The notes below the pieces were generated by a model that was not told the origin of the DNA, did no database searches, and was given only the letters and a program-made list of their open reading frames with translations. A stretch of DNA of 64,000 nt from Guadua angustifolia (lineage: Eukaryota > Streptophyta > Magnoliopsida > Poales > Poaceae). Of the stretch, positions 1 through 9,090 are shown one piece after another (within the stretch, counting starts at the first letter, position 1; every line of letters starts with the position of its first letter). The translations under genes were made by a program, and so were the position numbers. The stretch lies in NCBI GenBank assembly GCA_036346375.1, contig JAYEVE010000391.1, forward strand, positions 186,001-250,000, read 5' to 3'.

Positions 1-1950
1 AAAAAGATAAAAATTTAGTCAATAGTACTGTAACAAAACAAATATAAAACATATAAAAAATATAGTACTTCAGAATGAATACAACCGTCTAATTCTAAAG
101 ATATAAGATGCTACTTGAGGAGTCCTAAGTATTTCATGGGGACAGAACAAAAAATACAGCCTAATGCTCTAGCATAATAGTTGCTAACATGATCATCTAG
201 GGTCAAGGGGATCATTTAGATCTGGTGGAAATTAATTTTCATTTCTGAAGTTTAGATCTAAGAAAAGCAAGGTGACATCTGGATATTGGATCCTACAGTG
301 CAAAAATCAGAAAGAGTAACTCGAATTATTCCTTAATGGAATGATCCATTTGAGGTAAAGAGATATTACTTGAACACCACTACAGCACAAATACTGAATG
401 TAACCACTGATTGTAATTTCATTCAGCCACATCAACATGATAGAAACTTAATCTGTGACTTCAACTACAAAGTATGTGACACAAGGGTGGTTTTTTCGAA
501 CAATAGTAAAAAATAATACACCACAAAATTCTTGATACATGTTGCCTATGACAGGAAAATATTGACTGGAATTATGATCTGAGGATTTCAATCAACATCA
601 AATTTTAAAATTAAAAAAAAAATCAAAGTGCTAAAGCTAGCCAAATACTACTCAGGATCACAATTTACAACTATAATTCCATTTTATTGGCAGGGTAGTC
701 ATCGATGCTGACCTAGGTAGTGTGTGATGCCACAGTCGGGCCAAACAAACAAACACAACGACGATTCTTCCTGTAATTCGCCCAAAACAACGGTAAAAAG
801 ATGAACCACTGTTTGACTGATATATCTAACAATTTACATATTTTAAAATGTCAACTCAGTCCTGCCACAGTCATCATAATGCAATATGTTGATCTTTGTT
901 TTGTAAACCACTCAAATGGAGGCGAAATATATTCATTTGTTTTTCACCTTCTACTCATCGTTCTCCAAGGTATGTCTTTGATGGCATCTGCTGGCTTTAG
1001 CTACCAGCCTCAGAAGATAACACCTTCTCCGTTGGTAGCCCGTGAAGAGGAAGAAGCACTCTTATTGCACTTACCAGAAGAACATTGAGAACGTTAAGGG
1101 AAGTAACAAATTTATGGATTTAATTATCATTCGTTAAGAAGAAAATACAAATATAAAAGCTCAAAATGGTTGATTACATCATATCACACGAGTAATTAGA
1201 TGCATTCAGGGCATCCTCAAGTCTTTACTTTTGTTCTGAAAGTTCAATTTCAGTAACAAACCATGGATTACAGTTACCCCTTGTCCTTTCTTCTAAGATT
1301 GAATAAAGGGAAAGAACAAAAAAAAAGGACAAAAACAAAGATGACATTTATGTCCTTTCCAACTACCAAATGTTGGATCTACTCTTTGAAAGAATAGCAT
1401 TTTTCCCACACTTTAACTTATGTTTTTTAAAGCTGTGGAAAAGGTTTTGAAAAGTTGGATCATAAAATTCAATAGGGAAAAGTATGGTCCAATCTTAACA
1501 ATTGTTTTATTCATACCATAATCTAAAAATCCTTGGTATATGTGCAAAGCTTAGTTGGTCTATGTGTAAATCAAGAGCGTATAGGAAAGTTAATACTAAC
1601 ATCATTCCTGCCCCAATGATCACTCAGGGAACTTGGTCTCACATCGATTAATAATTCCTACTTTCCTATTCAATTTTTTTAAATTTTGTTACTAGAGAGT
1701 TATCCCTTCCTCAGAAGTGAAGTTTGAAAATTTAATCGATATCGGAATAGACAAAAATCCTACAACACTAACACAAATGATTAAAATGTACCTATTCATC
1801 AAAAGAGGAGATATTGCCGTTGCTTTGCCACTGAAAAGTTAAAAAAGTTTTGGTACCACATTAGAGAACATTCTAAAGCCTGCTACATACGAGAGCATGC
1901 ACCAAAATACACAGAGAAAGCAACTGTAAATGATTTTTCTTCAAAAACAC
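1..1950. other. AT-rich sequence, no supportable gene
   Basis: AT-rich DNA with only short reading frames. On the minus strand there are a few splice-like junctions, for example a GTAAGT donor-like site near 1062-1067 and a TTTTCAG acceptor-like site near 1838-1844. These could be further exons of the gene fragment at 1951-2411, but I could not recognise their translations. I see no LTR ends, TSDs or RNA genes. Confidence 0.5.
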
Positions 1951-2411
1951 GGTGTAATAGTAGCTATCATCCGCTTCCTCAGAAGAATCGCCTTCATCAC
2001 TTAAGTACTAACAGATAAATGATTACAGCAATTAGCCTGGTTTGAAGAATCTGAAAAAAAAATGGAAGTAAATTTTAAGAAATGCCACCAAGAAGACTGC
2101 AATATTAAACCTTCCGAATGCAATGAAAGTATTAAAATATCTCACATTTAATAAATTCCTTCTAAGCTGAGTCACTAAAAATGTCCTTGCTATCTAAATT
2201 GCTTTCCCTGCTAACTGAGAATGCTTGAACAAATCAAATTATCAGTTGATTGCAAAGTAGAGAACACGATTGCCTCTTTCTATATGTGAAAAAAAATGCA
2301 AAATAGAAATGCTTATGCAGATCAACGTTGATTTTTGGGTACATCTTGAGGACATCATCAAGTGGTACATCAGCTTCCGCCTGCAAAGCAGATAAGTCTT
2401 CATTGCAATGA
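1951..2411 (-). pseudogene. Possible SWR1/PIE1-type chromatin remodeller fragment (two exons)
   Basis: On the minus strand, 2411 to about 2335 reads as an exon-like segment containing DLSALQAEADVPLDDVLKMY. This resembles the plant PIE1/SWR1 pattern in which ALQ-x-EAD is followed by PL, two acidic residues, and L-L-K-x-Y; that comparison is from memory of the family. A second open segment (2007 down to 1951) has an acceptor-like TTAG before it, a GTGT donor-like site after it, and a very acidic translation (YLSDEGDSSEEADDSYYYT). The protein would be the Snf2-type ATPase that exchanges H2A.Z into nucleosomes. No ATPase motifs, start or stop are present, so at best this is a fragment, perhaps captured by the adjacent Helitron-like element. 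The match covers about 20 residues, so the identification is tentative. Confidence 0.35.
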
Positions 2412-2424
2412 GAAGCAACGGGAA

Positions 2425-2775
2425 GAGCCAGTGGGTGGAGGCGCTCGGCCGGAGGGCTAAGGCGCTCGTCAGGCTCGGAGACGCGACTGGAGGCGCAGAC
2501 ACTCAGAAGGGGAAGAAGGTGATCGGACGGGGACGGACGAGCTGTCGACGGCCGAAGACGCTCAGCCAGGGAGTGGAGAAGCTCACCTGAAATAGCAGAC
2601 GCAAACGGAGGCGTAGAAGCTCGGCCGGGGGGCGTAGCTGCTCGGCCGGATTGTGGAGGCGCACGGCCGGGAGGGGAGAAACGTCCCTTGGCCAGAATGG
2701 GGGCGTGGCCGCGAGGACAGAGGCGCACAGCCCGGAGCGGAGAAACGCTGGTGGGGGGATCGATAAACAAAAGGA
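2425..2775. repeat. CG-rich degenerate tandem motif block
   Basis: An abrupt CG-rich island in AT-rich DNA, made of imperfect repeats around the core GGCGCTCGGCCGG (for example near 2438, 2627, 2640 and 2661). Frames are open on both strands (183 codons on the minus strand), but the translation is Pro/Arg/Ser-rich and repetitive, as expected from the base composition. It could be the 5' exon or leader of the adjacent gene fragment, or a minisatellite. I do not call it coding. Confidence 0.5.
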
Positions 2776-2789
2776 GGAGATGCATTCGA

Positions 2790-3153
2790 GAAACGTAGCA
2801 GCTGCTTTAAACGTATTTCGCTAATTATGTTTCTAATATCTAAAAAACAAATATAACAAAAATATCATTTAAAAAATACTGTGTCTGTTATCTTTTGTTA
2901 ACGTTACCACTAATATCATTAACAAATGTATTTAGCAACAATATTACATTATAATTTCAAATGTTAAAAGTACATTAAAAATCCAAAAAAATTCTTTAAG
3001 CTTATGTTGTCATTTCTAATGTTTATGATATCTTCGAAATCTATATAGTCTACAAAATACGTTAATATATTCTCAAGCATCTAAGTTATATAATTCGATA
3101 CTACAAACTGTTAAAAAAATCCAGTCGTGCAAATGCGCGGGCCACCCTGCTAA
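2790..3153 (+). mobile_element. Helitron-like element, 3' end (first copy)
   Basis: The last 160 bases align by eye with 23615-23776, including an AT-rich stretch, a hairpin and a CTRR-type end. Here the hairpin stem is at 3125-3130 and 3135-3140 (two G.T wobbles), followed nine bases later by CTAA at 3150-3153. The other copy ends CTAG. A short hairpin about ten bases before CTRR is the Helitron 3' signature. The 5' end is not identified. Sequence beyond CTAA is also shared with the second copy, so the two were probably duplicated as one block and not inserted independently. Confidence 0.55.
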
Positions 3154-3265
3154 GTTATATTATTAAATTAGAAGTAAAAGAAGTCACTATGTTCGCTCTC
3201 AAAACTAGAAATTCCCACATTAATCATAGGAAAAAAAAGAAAGATTTATACCGTTGATTGTGGTG
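3154..3265 (+). repeat. AT-rich Helitron-associated repeat, copy 1, first segment
   Basis: Start of a roughly 0.7-kb AT-rich repeat that recurs at 21554 and 23777. Copy 1 is split by elements F and A into 3154-3265, 5840-6281 and 21437-21553. The order of matching bases in copies 2 and 3 shows what the uninterrupted sequence looked like, which confirms both insertion points. The last five bases, TGGTG (3261-3265), are the left TSD of element F. Confidence 0.7.
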
Positions 3266-4290
3266 CGTCGGTGTTACGTATACTGGCAAGTAAATTTGTA
3301 GTCAATGGGTCGCGCGTCCCCTCTCCTTGAATGGTTGACTCAGGGAGCCCAAGATGTATACTGGTTCGGACCGAAAATCCCTACTCCAGTTCGTGTGGCG
3401 GTTATGTATTCTCGGGGTGCAGGTGGCTGCACTTGATTACAAGCGAGGGCTAAGGGCTGGCCTTGAGCGTCTCGTGTGAGGGAGAGAGCTCGGGGACTTG
3501 GAAATGCTTAGAGCGTGAGGCCGTATGAGCGTCCGAGCAATGTGAGAGTTGTTCGTGCGTTCAAGCCATGTGAAGCCGTAAAAAAGCTGTACCTTTCCCT
3601 GAGGGTCCTGCCTCCCCTTATATAGACTGAGGGGCAGGTTACATGGGAGTTTGGAAGAAAAAGAAATGGGGTACCCTACGTCTAAGGGTCTAGTCTTCAG
3701 CCTTGGCGTCTGACCAACGACCACTTGCCCCATGCCGGGTTGGTAGACACATAGAGCGGCGTGGTTTTCCGTTTCACCGGGAAACGGCGTGCCTACCCTC
3801 TGTGCGTTTGTCAGGCACTGACGTTGCAGCGCCCGGCCTCATGAATTGCCTCGGGAGGGAGCGCGTTCCTCCACTATGCATGACCAGACGACGAGACCGG
3901 TGCTTGACTTTGGCCACCTCCTCACCACCTTGGGAAGGAGCTTCCTGCCCTCGCATGGTCATGCTGAGACGTCGTGTTCGCAGGGTAGGTGGCCAGCTCG
4001 GGGATCGGCCAGCGATGGCCTGGCGTCCGTTCCTTGGCGGAAATTGTCTTAGCTAGGTCGGAGTCCGTGGGGCGTCCGACCCGTGGCGGGGTCGGACCTC
4101 CTCTTGGTCGGTTTGGTCGGGGCTCGCGAGACGCCCGACCTATGGCATGGGTCAGACCACCTCTCGGTTGGCTTGGTCGGGGACGAGTGTCCTTCGTGGC
4201 CCAGTAGGCCTTTTAGTCGAAGTTGGGCTTTGGGGCGGCCCATTCGTCCTTCCGGGCCGCTGAGGGTACCCATGGTATAAGTACGCGTCA
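3266..4290 (-). repeat. F 3' LTR (minus-strand sense)
   Basis: 1025 bases. The junction with the interior at 4290 is GCGTCA, and the outer end at 3266 has CG where the other LTR has TG. A TATA box matching that of the partner lies at 3616-3626. Open frames of 60-117 codons here recur in the other LTR and have no conserved translation, so they are not called genes. Confidence 0.85.
3616..3626 (-). promoter_or_regulatory. TATA box of F 3' LTR
   Basis: Minus-strand TCTATATAAGG, matching 5159-5169 in the other LTR. If active it would read out toward lower coordinates, into the Helitron-like sequence. Confidence 0.65.
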
Positions 4291-4807
4291 GTAGCCCCCG
4301 AGCCCCCGAGCGGGTCGGAGAGCCGGTCAAGGGGTGATCTTCGCGGGAAAGGAGTGTTCCCGACCGACCCGTGGGTCGATGGAATCCGACCGGGCGCGTG
4401 CGGGCAGACCCAGCCGGCTAAGTCTCCCTAGCGAATCGGGTGTCCGTCTTGGTCGGCGGAGTCCGACCGACTTGGTCGGCCAGTTTCGACCGGGTGTGCG
4501 CGAGCGCATACGGTGGAAGGGGCGCTCGATGGGCTCTGCCGTTGGGGTCCGCACGGGGGCCTCAAGCTGGAGGTCGCCGAGGGTGTCGGCGATAGAATCC
4601 AGGCTCCCAGCGGGTGCCTGGTCCGGGGAAGCGGCGGGGATGAGCACGAGCTCTCCCGCCGAAGTGGCGACGAAATCGAGGGAGCCGAAACGGATCCAGC
4701 TCCTCGTCACCAGTGCGCCGTCGTGGGTGAAGGAAGCCATCAAGGAGGTATGTGGGAATCCGGAGATGATGACGATGATGCGCGAGACCCCTACCTGACG
4801 CGCCAAC
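4291..4807 (-). other. F interior with PBS and PPT
   Basis: The primer binding site region is at 4788-4806 and the purine-rich tract at 4291-4310 (both minus sense). Between them one minus frame is open for about 159 codons but begins at a TTG next to the primer site, and a plus frame is open for 154 codons over the same bases. The high GC content explains frames open on both strands. The minus frame could be a gag leader remnant, but I recognise no domain. Confidence 0.6.
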
Positions 4808-5834
4808 TGTCGGTGTTACGTATACCGGTAAGTAAATTTGTAGTCAAGGGGTTGCGCGTCCCCTCTCCTTGAATGGTTGACTCAGGGAGCCCAAGATGTA
4901 TACTAGTTCGGGCCGAAAATCCCTACTCCAGTTCGTGTGACGGTTATGTATTACTCGGGGTGCAGGTGGCTGCACTTGATTACAAGCGAGGGCTAAGGGC
5001 TGGCCTTGAGTGCCTCGTGTGAGGGAGAGAGCTCGGGGACTTGGAAATGCTTAGAGTGTGAGGCTGTATGAGCGTCCGAGCAACGTGAGAGTTGTTCGTG
5101 CGTTCAAGCCATGTGAAGCCGTAAAAAAGCTGTATCTTTCCCTAAGGGTCCTGCCTCCCCTTATATAGACTGAGGGGGCAGGTTACATGGGAGTTTGGAA
5201 GAAAAAGAGATGGGGTACCCTACGTCTAGGGGTCTGGTCTTCAGCCTTGGCGTCTGACCGGCGACCGCTTGCCCCATGCCGGGTTGGTAGACACACAGAG
5301 CGGCGTGGTTTTCCGTTTCACCGGGAAACGGCGTACCTACCCTCTCAGGCGTTTGTCAGCGCCGACGCTGCGGCCTTCGGCCTCATGAATTGCCTCGGGA
5401 GGGAGCGTTGCCTCCATCGTGCATGACCGGACGACGAGACCGGTGCTTGACTTTGGCCACCTCCTCGCCACCTTGGGAAGGAGCTTCCTGCCCTCGCATG
5501 GTCATGCTGAGACGTCGTGTCCGCGAGGTAGGTGGCCAGCTCGAGGATCGGCCAGCGATGGCCTGGCGTCCGTTCCTTGGCGGAAATTGTCTTAGCTAGG
5601 TCGGAGTCCGTGGGGCGTCCGACCAGTGGCAGGGGTCGGACCTCCTCTTGGTCGGTTTGGTCGGGGCTCGCGAGGCGCCCGACCTATGGCATGGGTCGGA
5701 TCACCTCTCGGTTGGTTTGGTCGGGGACGAGTGTCCTTCGTGGCCCAATAGGCTTTTTAGTCGAAGTTGGGCTTTGGGGCAGCCCATTCGTCCTTCCGGA
5801 CCGCTGGGGGTACCCATGGTATAAGTACGCGATA
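4808..5834 (-). repeat. F 5' LTR (minus-strand sense)
   Basis: 1027 bases, the upstream LTR in the element's own direction. It carries a TATA box at 5159-5169 and several GGTCGG/TTGGTCGG motifs. It differs from the partner LTR by scattered substitutions and small indels, roughly one difference per 20 bases over the first 220 bases compared by eye. That implies an old insertion. Confidence 0.85.
5159..5169 (-). promoter_or_regulatory. TATA box of F 5' LTR
   Basis: Minus-strand TCTATATAAGG, followed downstream by GGGAGGCAGG. The same motif occurs at the same place in the partner LTR, as expected for the LTR RNA polymerase II promoter. Confidence 0.7.
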
Positions 5835-5839
5835 TGGTG

Positions 5840-6281
5840 GGTCTAGATTATAACATTTTAGATTAAAAGAAAGAGTTTATGTCATATACAACACAAGATT
5901 TATGTCATATACAATACAAAAATAAATGAAATTCAGAATAAAAATAAAATAAAATCAGAAATTTGATTTCTATACGATTAAAAGAAAGAGTCCACGTACA
6001 ATAAAAATTTAGAACAAAAAATAAAAAAAAATAATCTAATTTCCATACGAACATCAAAATAAAACTGAAATTCAGAATAAAATTTGAAAAATCAGAATAC
6101 AAAAATAAAAGATAATTAGCAATCTGATTTCCATAAGAACACCAAAATAAAATTAAAATTTAGAATAAAAATTAGTAGTTGGATTTGAATACGAATTCCA
6201 GCATAAAAAACTGAAATTCGTAATGAAAAATAAAAAATGCGAATTTGATATCCATATTAACATCAAAATAAAGAGTTCATG
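5840..6281 (+). repeat. AT-rich Helitron-associated repeat, copy 1, second segment
   Basis: Continues copy 1 after element F. It consists of a degenerate motif in which a 'TTTCCATACGAACATC' core is followed by A-rich sequence, repeated at variable spacing of about 60-100 bases. The same order of motifs is found at about 21640-22075 and 23885-24353. It ends with TCATG (6277-6281), the left TSD of element A. Short minus-strand frames here are low-complexity translation of A-rich sequence. Confidence 0.7.
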
Positions 6282-6528
6282 TGTAGTACCGTAGATATTT
6301 CTTTCATTGGAACTTTCTGCCCCGAGGGGTTTGGTGGACCCATTGCTTCTGCAGAGATTAAAAATCTTAATCTTGAGAGGGAGTGGACCACCTAGCACTT
6401 CCTTTTTCCCCACCTAACCCTCCCTCTCTCCTCCCTTATTCTTTTCTTCCCCAACCCGGCTGCATCTTCTTTTTCTTTCCCACCGACTCCTCCCTCTCCT
6501 TTCCTGCCTTGTGCTGCTCCTCCTCACC

Positions 6529-6640
6529 CATGGGCGCCCCAAGCTGCTGCTCCTCATCCTCCCGGGCGCCCAAGCTGCTGCTGCTCCTCCCCATGGACGC
6601 CTGAGCCGCCTGCCTCCCCATGGACGCCTAAGTCAGCTGC
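6529..6640 (+). repeat. 33-base-type minisatellite in A 5' LTR
   Basis: Imperfect units containing CATGGACGCC or GGGCGCCC followed by AGCTGCTGCTCCTCC. The matching stretch of LTR2 (13257-13385) has the same kind of units but a different arrangement, so the array has changed since insertion. Confidence 0.6.
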
Positions 6641-8111
6641 CTCCCTCCACTCCAATCCGAGTAGCAAGATCTTCTCCTCCCTCCTCCTCCTCCAAAGAGG
6701 CCTAAAGAGGTAAAAATTTCTTCTTGTAGGTGCTCTAATGGGGGTATTTCCTGGTTGGGTAGGTTATAGGGTTTCTAGATCTGAAATTTTGGGGGGAAAA
6801 GTGACTCTATTTGGGAGGGAAATCCTCGTCTCTTTCGGGCTGTGTGCTGGCAGTGTGTTGGAGCTTCATTTCGAGGGTGTTACAAGCATTTCCTGGGGGT
6901 CCGGCTGTTACGAAAATTGTAGATAATCAAATTACCTTTCAATAGAGACTGAAATCACTAAATTTCGTTCATCCGTTTGAAAGTTATGACCTTTTTAGTG
7001 CAGACTGCTCTGTGTTGGTTTTCAGTGATAGATGTAATGTTCAACTGAAGGGTAGACCAAGTTGCTGGCCGAATTAGACTTTTTGGTTGCTAGAGAAAGC
7101 TAGAATTTTTCCTGTAGATTAATAAAATGTATTTGTTTGCTACCTTTGCATTCAAGAATAAAAGTTATGATGTTTTGAACTTTTGTCCGAAAACCTGTAA
7201 GTTCTGGAAGTTCAGTTTGGGGTTGTATGTTCAGTGGTCGATTTGAGGCTCTCTGAGCTATCTCCTGAACATTTGGTAGTATCAAAAGTTGTAGATAATA
7301 CTCTTAAGTTTCTGTGAAGCTAAAGAACATACGATTTGGCCAAACCATTTAAAAGATATGCCCAAATTACTCTCTGCTGTTCAAGTTCTGAACTAATAAT
7401 AGATTCAATTTTGTTCTGTGATTTAAAGCTACTTAGAGGCCGAATTAGAATCTTCCATTGCCTGGAAAGTTGTGAGAAATTTCGTGTAGATTGATAAAAT
7501 GTCATCATTTGCTTGATTCCATTTAATATAGTAATTTCTATGGGCTAAAGACTGCTTGCTGTCCCGGAATAGTTGCGAATTGCGAGTGCTGTTTTCGTGG
7601 TTTCGGGCTGTTTTGGGGAATAATTGCAATTGTGTTTTGCATTGTTGGATTGAGTCGGACATTGATCCGTCCATTTGCGCACTTGTCATTTTCAGGTGTT
7701 GTGTTGTCGGGGTGGCCTCAACCCCGCTTTCGCTTCTTCGGTTAAAGGCAAGTGCATCCCCTAGTTCGTGGTTAGGGGCTTTGTAAGCATATTTAAGTGT
7801 GTTCTTAGATTGATAATAGGGGATGAGTTTGTTGTTCATATTATGATTATGAAAATGATGTCTTACGCTTATGATCATGTTGAAGGTTGCTCCGTTGTTG
7901 ATGCAAATGCTAATTAATGTGAAATATTGCATTGATGATGAGATTGGGGTGTGGTCGCGCATGATCATCCGGTAAGGTTGATTCATGGCTAACGATATGT
8001 GATTATATCTATTGCATTTTTGCATACATATCATGCATATTGTTATGAGCCCGGTCGGTGAGAAAGACATATAAGGATATATGTCTAATCCGGAGTGCTC
8101 CTGAGATGAGT

Positions 8112-8240
8112 CCTACCTCGTAGTCCCATCCACGGAGTTGGATGGGAGCGAGTCAGTAAGAGTAGGCCCCTCCACCGGGATGGAAGGGAGACGAGGGTGA
8201 ACACCGACGGGTGTTCCCTCTAGCTATACCGGTATAGGCT
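8112..8240 (+). other. Conserved multi-hairpin block, A 5' LTR
   Basis: Consecutive inverted repeats: TCCCATCCA (8124-8132) with TGGATGGGA (8139-8147), nine perfect pairs; GAACACC (8199-8205) with GGTGTTC (8210-8216); and the palindrome CTATACCGGTATAG (8224-8237). A weaker stem near 8167-8188 corresponds to a perfect one in C and D. Outer bases CCTAC (8112) and GTAGG (8162) can close the first hairpin. The same block occurs in LTRs C and D with compensating base changes, which suggests selection on RNA structure. Confidence 0.6.
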
Positions 8241-9078
8241 AAAAAGAGTTGCATTTTGAGCATGAAAGCATCAAAGCATTGCATTGCAATTGATAAATGT
8301 TAATCAATGAGAGAATGGAAATGACAGGTTGAGGATTGAGTCATGCAGAAATGGTTATTGAGGTATGAGTACGGTTTACTTACGTTTCCGAGTTGGTTGC
8401 GGAACTTGAAGTTTATCTACGCTCTTTTACTTATGAATTCAATTAAGTAAAATGGATATGTTATCTTTCAAAGTGTTGTATCTTGCTTTGCCATGATTAC
8501 ATTTCGTTATGGATGCACTTTGCTGAGTCTTGGACTCACGCTTGTTTGTTTCTTGTTTTAGGTACCTTGAAGTCGCCTCGCGGGATGGGAATAGTGGCAC
8601 ATACACGACTTCGGTCACTAATTCAACCATCGCCTCATAAAGTTTGGTTGCATCCGAGTTGGTTGTAATGTATTATCCGTAGTTGCGTAGTTTGCTAATT
8701 GCCGATTGGTGATGTGATTGATTATCTAAGGACCTCGCTAGAATGTGTCATCCTCGAAAGGAGTGTTTGATATATAGTATAGTCGCAATGTTTTCTCGTC
8801 ACGAGTGGATGTCCTATTTTCTAGAGAGGTCATGCCGAAATTTTGTAAATTTCGTGACTTAGTTTTAAGCCGGTTTTAGATGTTAGTGCTTGGTTGCACC
8901 AAATTAGTGAAGGTATTAGGTTGTTATGACTTCTTTGGTAATCCTCGTTCAATTGATTTTGTTGTGGAGAATTATCGTAGTGTTGGTAACCCTTTGGACA
9001 TGTGTGGGTCCGAGGGTGTCGCTAGTGAAGGTGGTTTTGGTAGCATCCGTGGGCGCGCTGGCGCTGGGTGTTACTGAT

Positions 9079-9090
9079 TGGTATCAGAGC
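9079..9090 (+). other. A primer binding site
   Basis: TGGTATCAGAGC, three bases after the LTR end. This is the usual plant retrotransposon primer site complementary to the 3' end of initiator tRNA-Met. Confidence 0.9.

Larger units (their letters stand above)
3266..5834 (-). mobile_element. Non-autonomous LTR retrotransposon F
   Basis: Two direct repeats of about 1.03 kb (3266-4290 and 4808-5834) flank only 517 bases of interior. The flanks are TGGTG on both sides (3261-3265 and 5835-5839), and the related repeat copies at 21630-21650 and 23870-23900 show the site without the insertion. Orientation is minus: read that way the interior begins TTGGCGCGTCAGGTAGGGG, a primer-site-like sequence, and ends with GGGGGCTCGGGGGCTAC, a polypurine tract. 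LTR ends are TG..CA with single mutations (TA at 5834, CG at 3266). There are no gag or pol motifs. I infer a short element that relies on an autonomous partner, probably Ty3/gypsy. Confidence 0.88.
6282..9075 (+). repeat. A 5' LTR
   Basis: 2794 bases. It opens with about 170 bases of mixed sequence, then a C/T-rich tract with short GCTGCTGCTCC repeats (6529-6640), then a long T-rich region, the structured block at 8112-8240, and the end at TTACT. The last base is T where LTR2 has A, so the terminal CA is mutated. A GC-type splice donor (AAAGGCAAGT, 7744-7753) and an acceptor (TTGTTTTAG, ending 8561) bracket the structured block. Frames up to 213 codons on the minus strand recur only in part in LTR2 and are not supported as genes. 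Confidence 0.88.

Noticed and set aside
3703..4056. Frames of 60-117 codons in the F LTRs
   Set aside because: Present in both LTRs on both strands because of GC content. No domain, and antisense to or outside any expected gene of the element.
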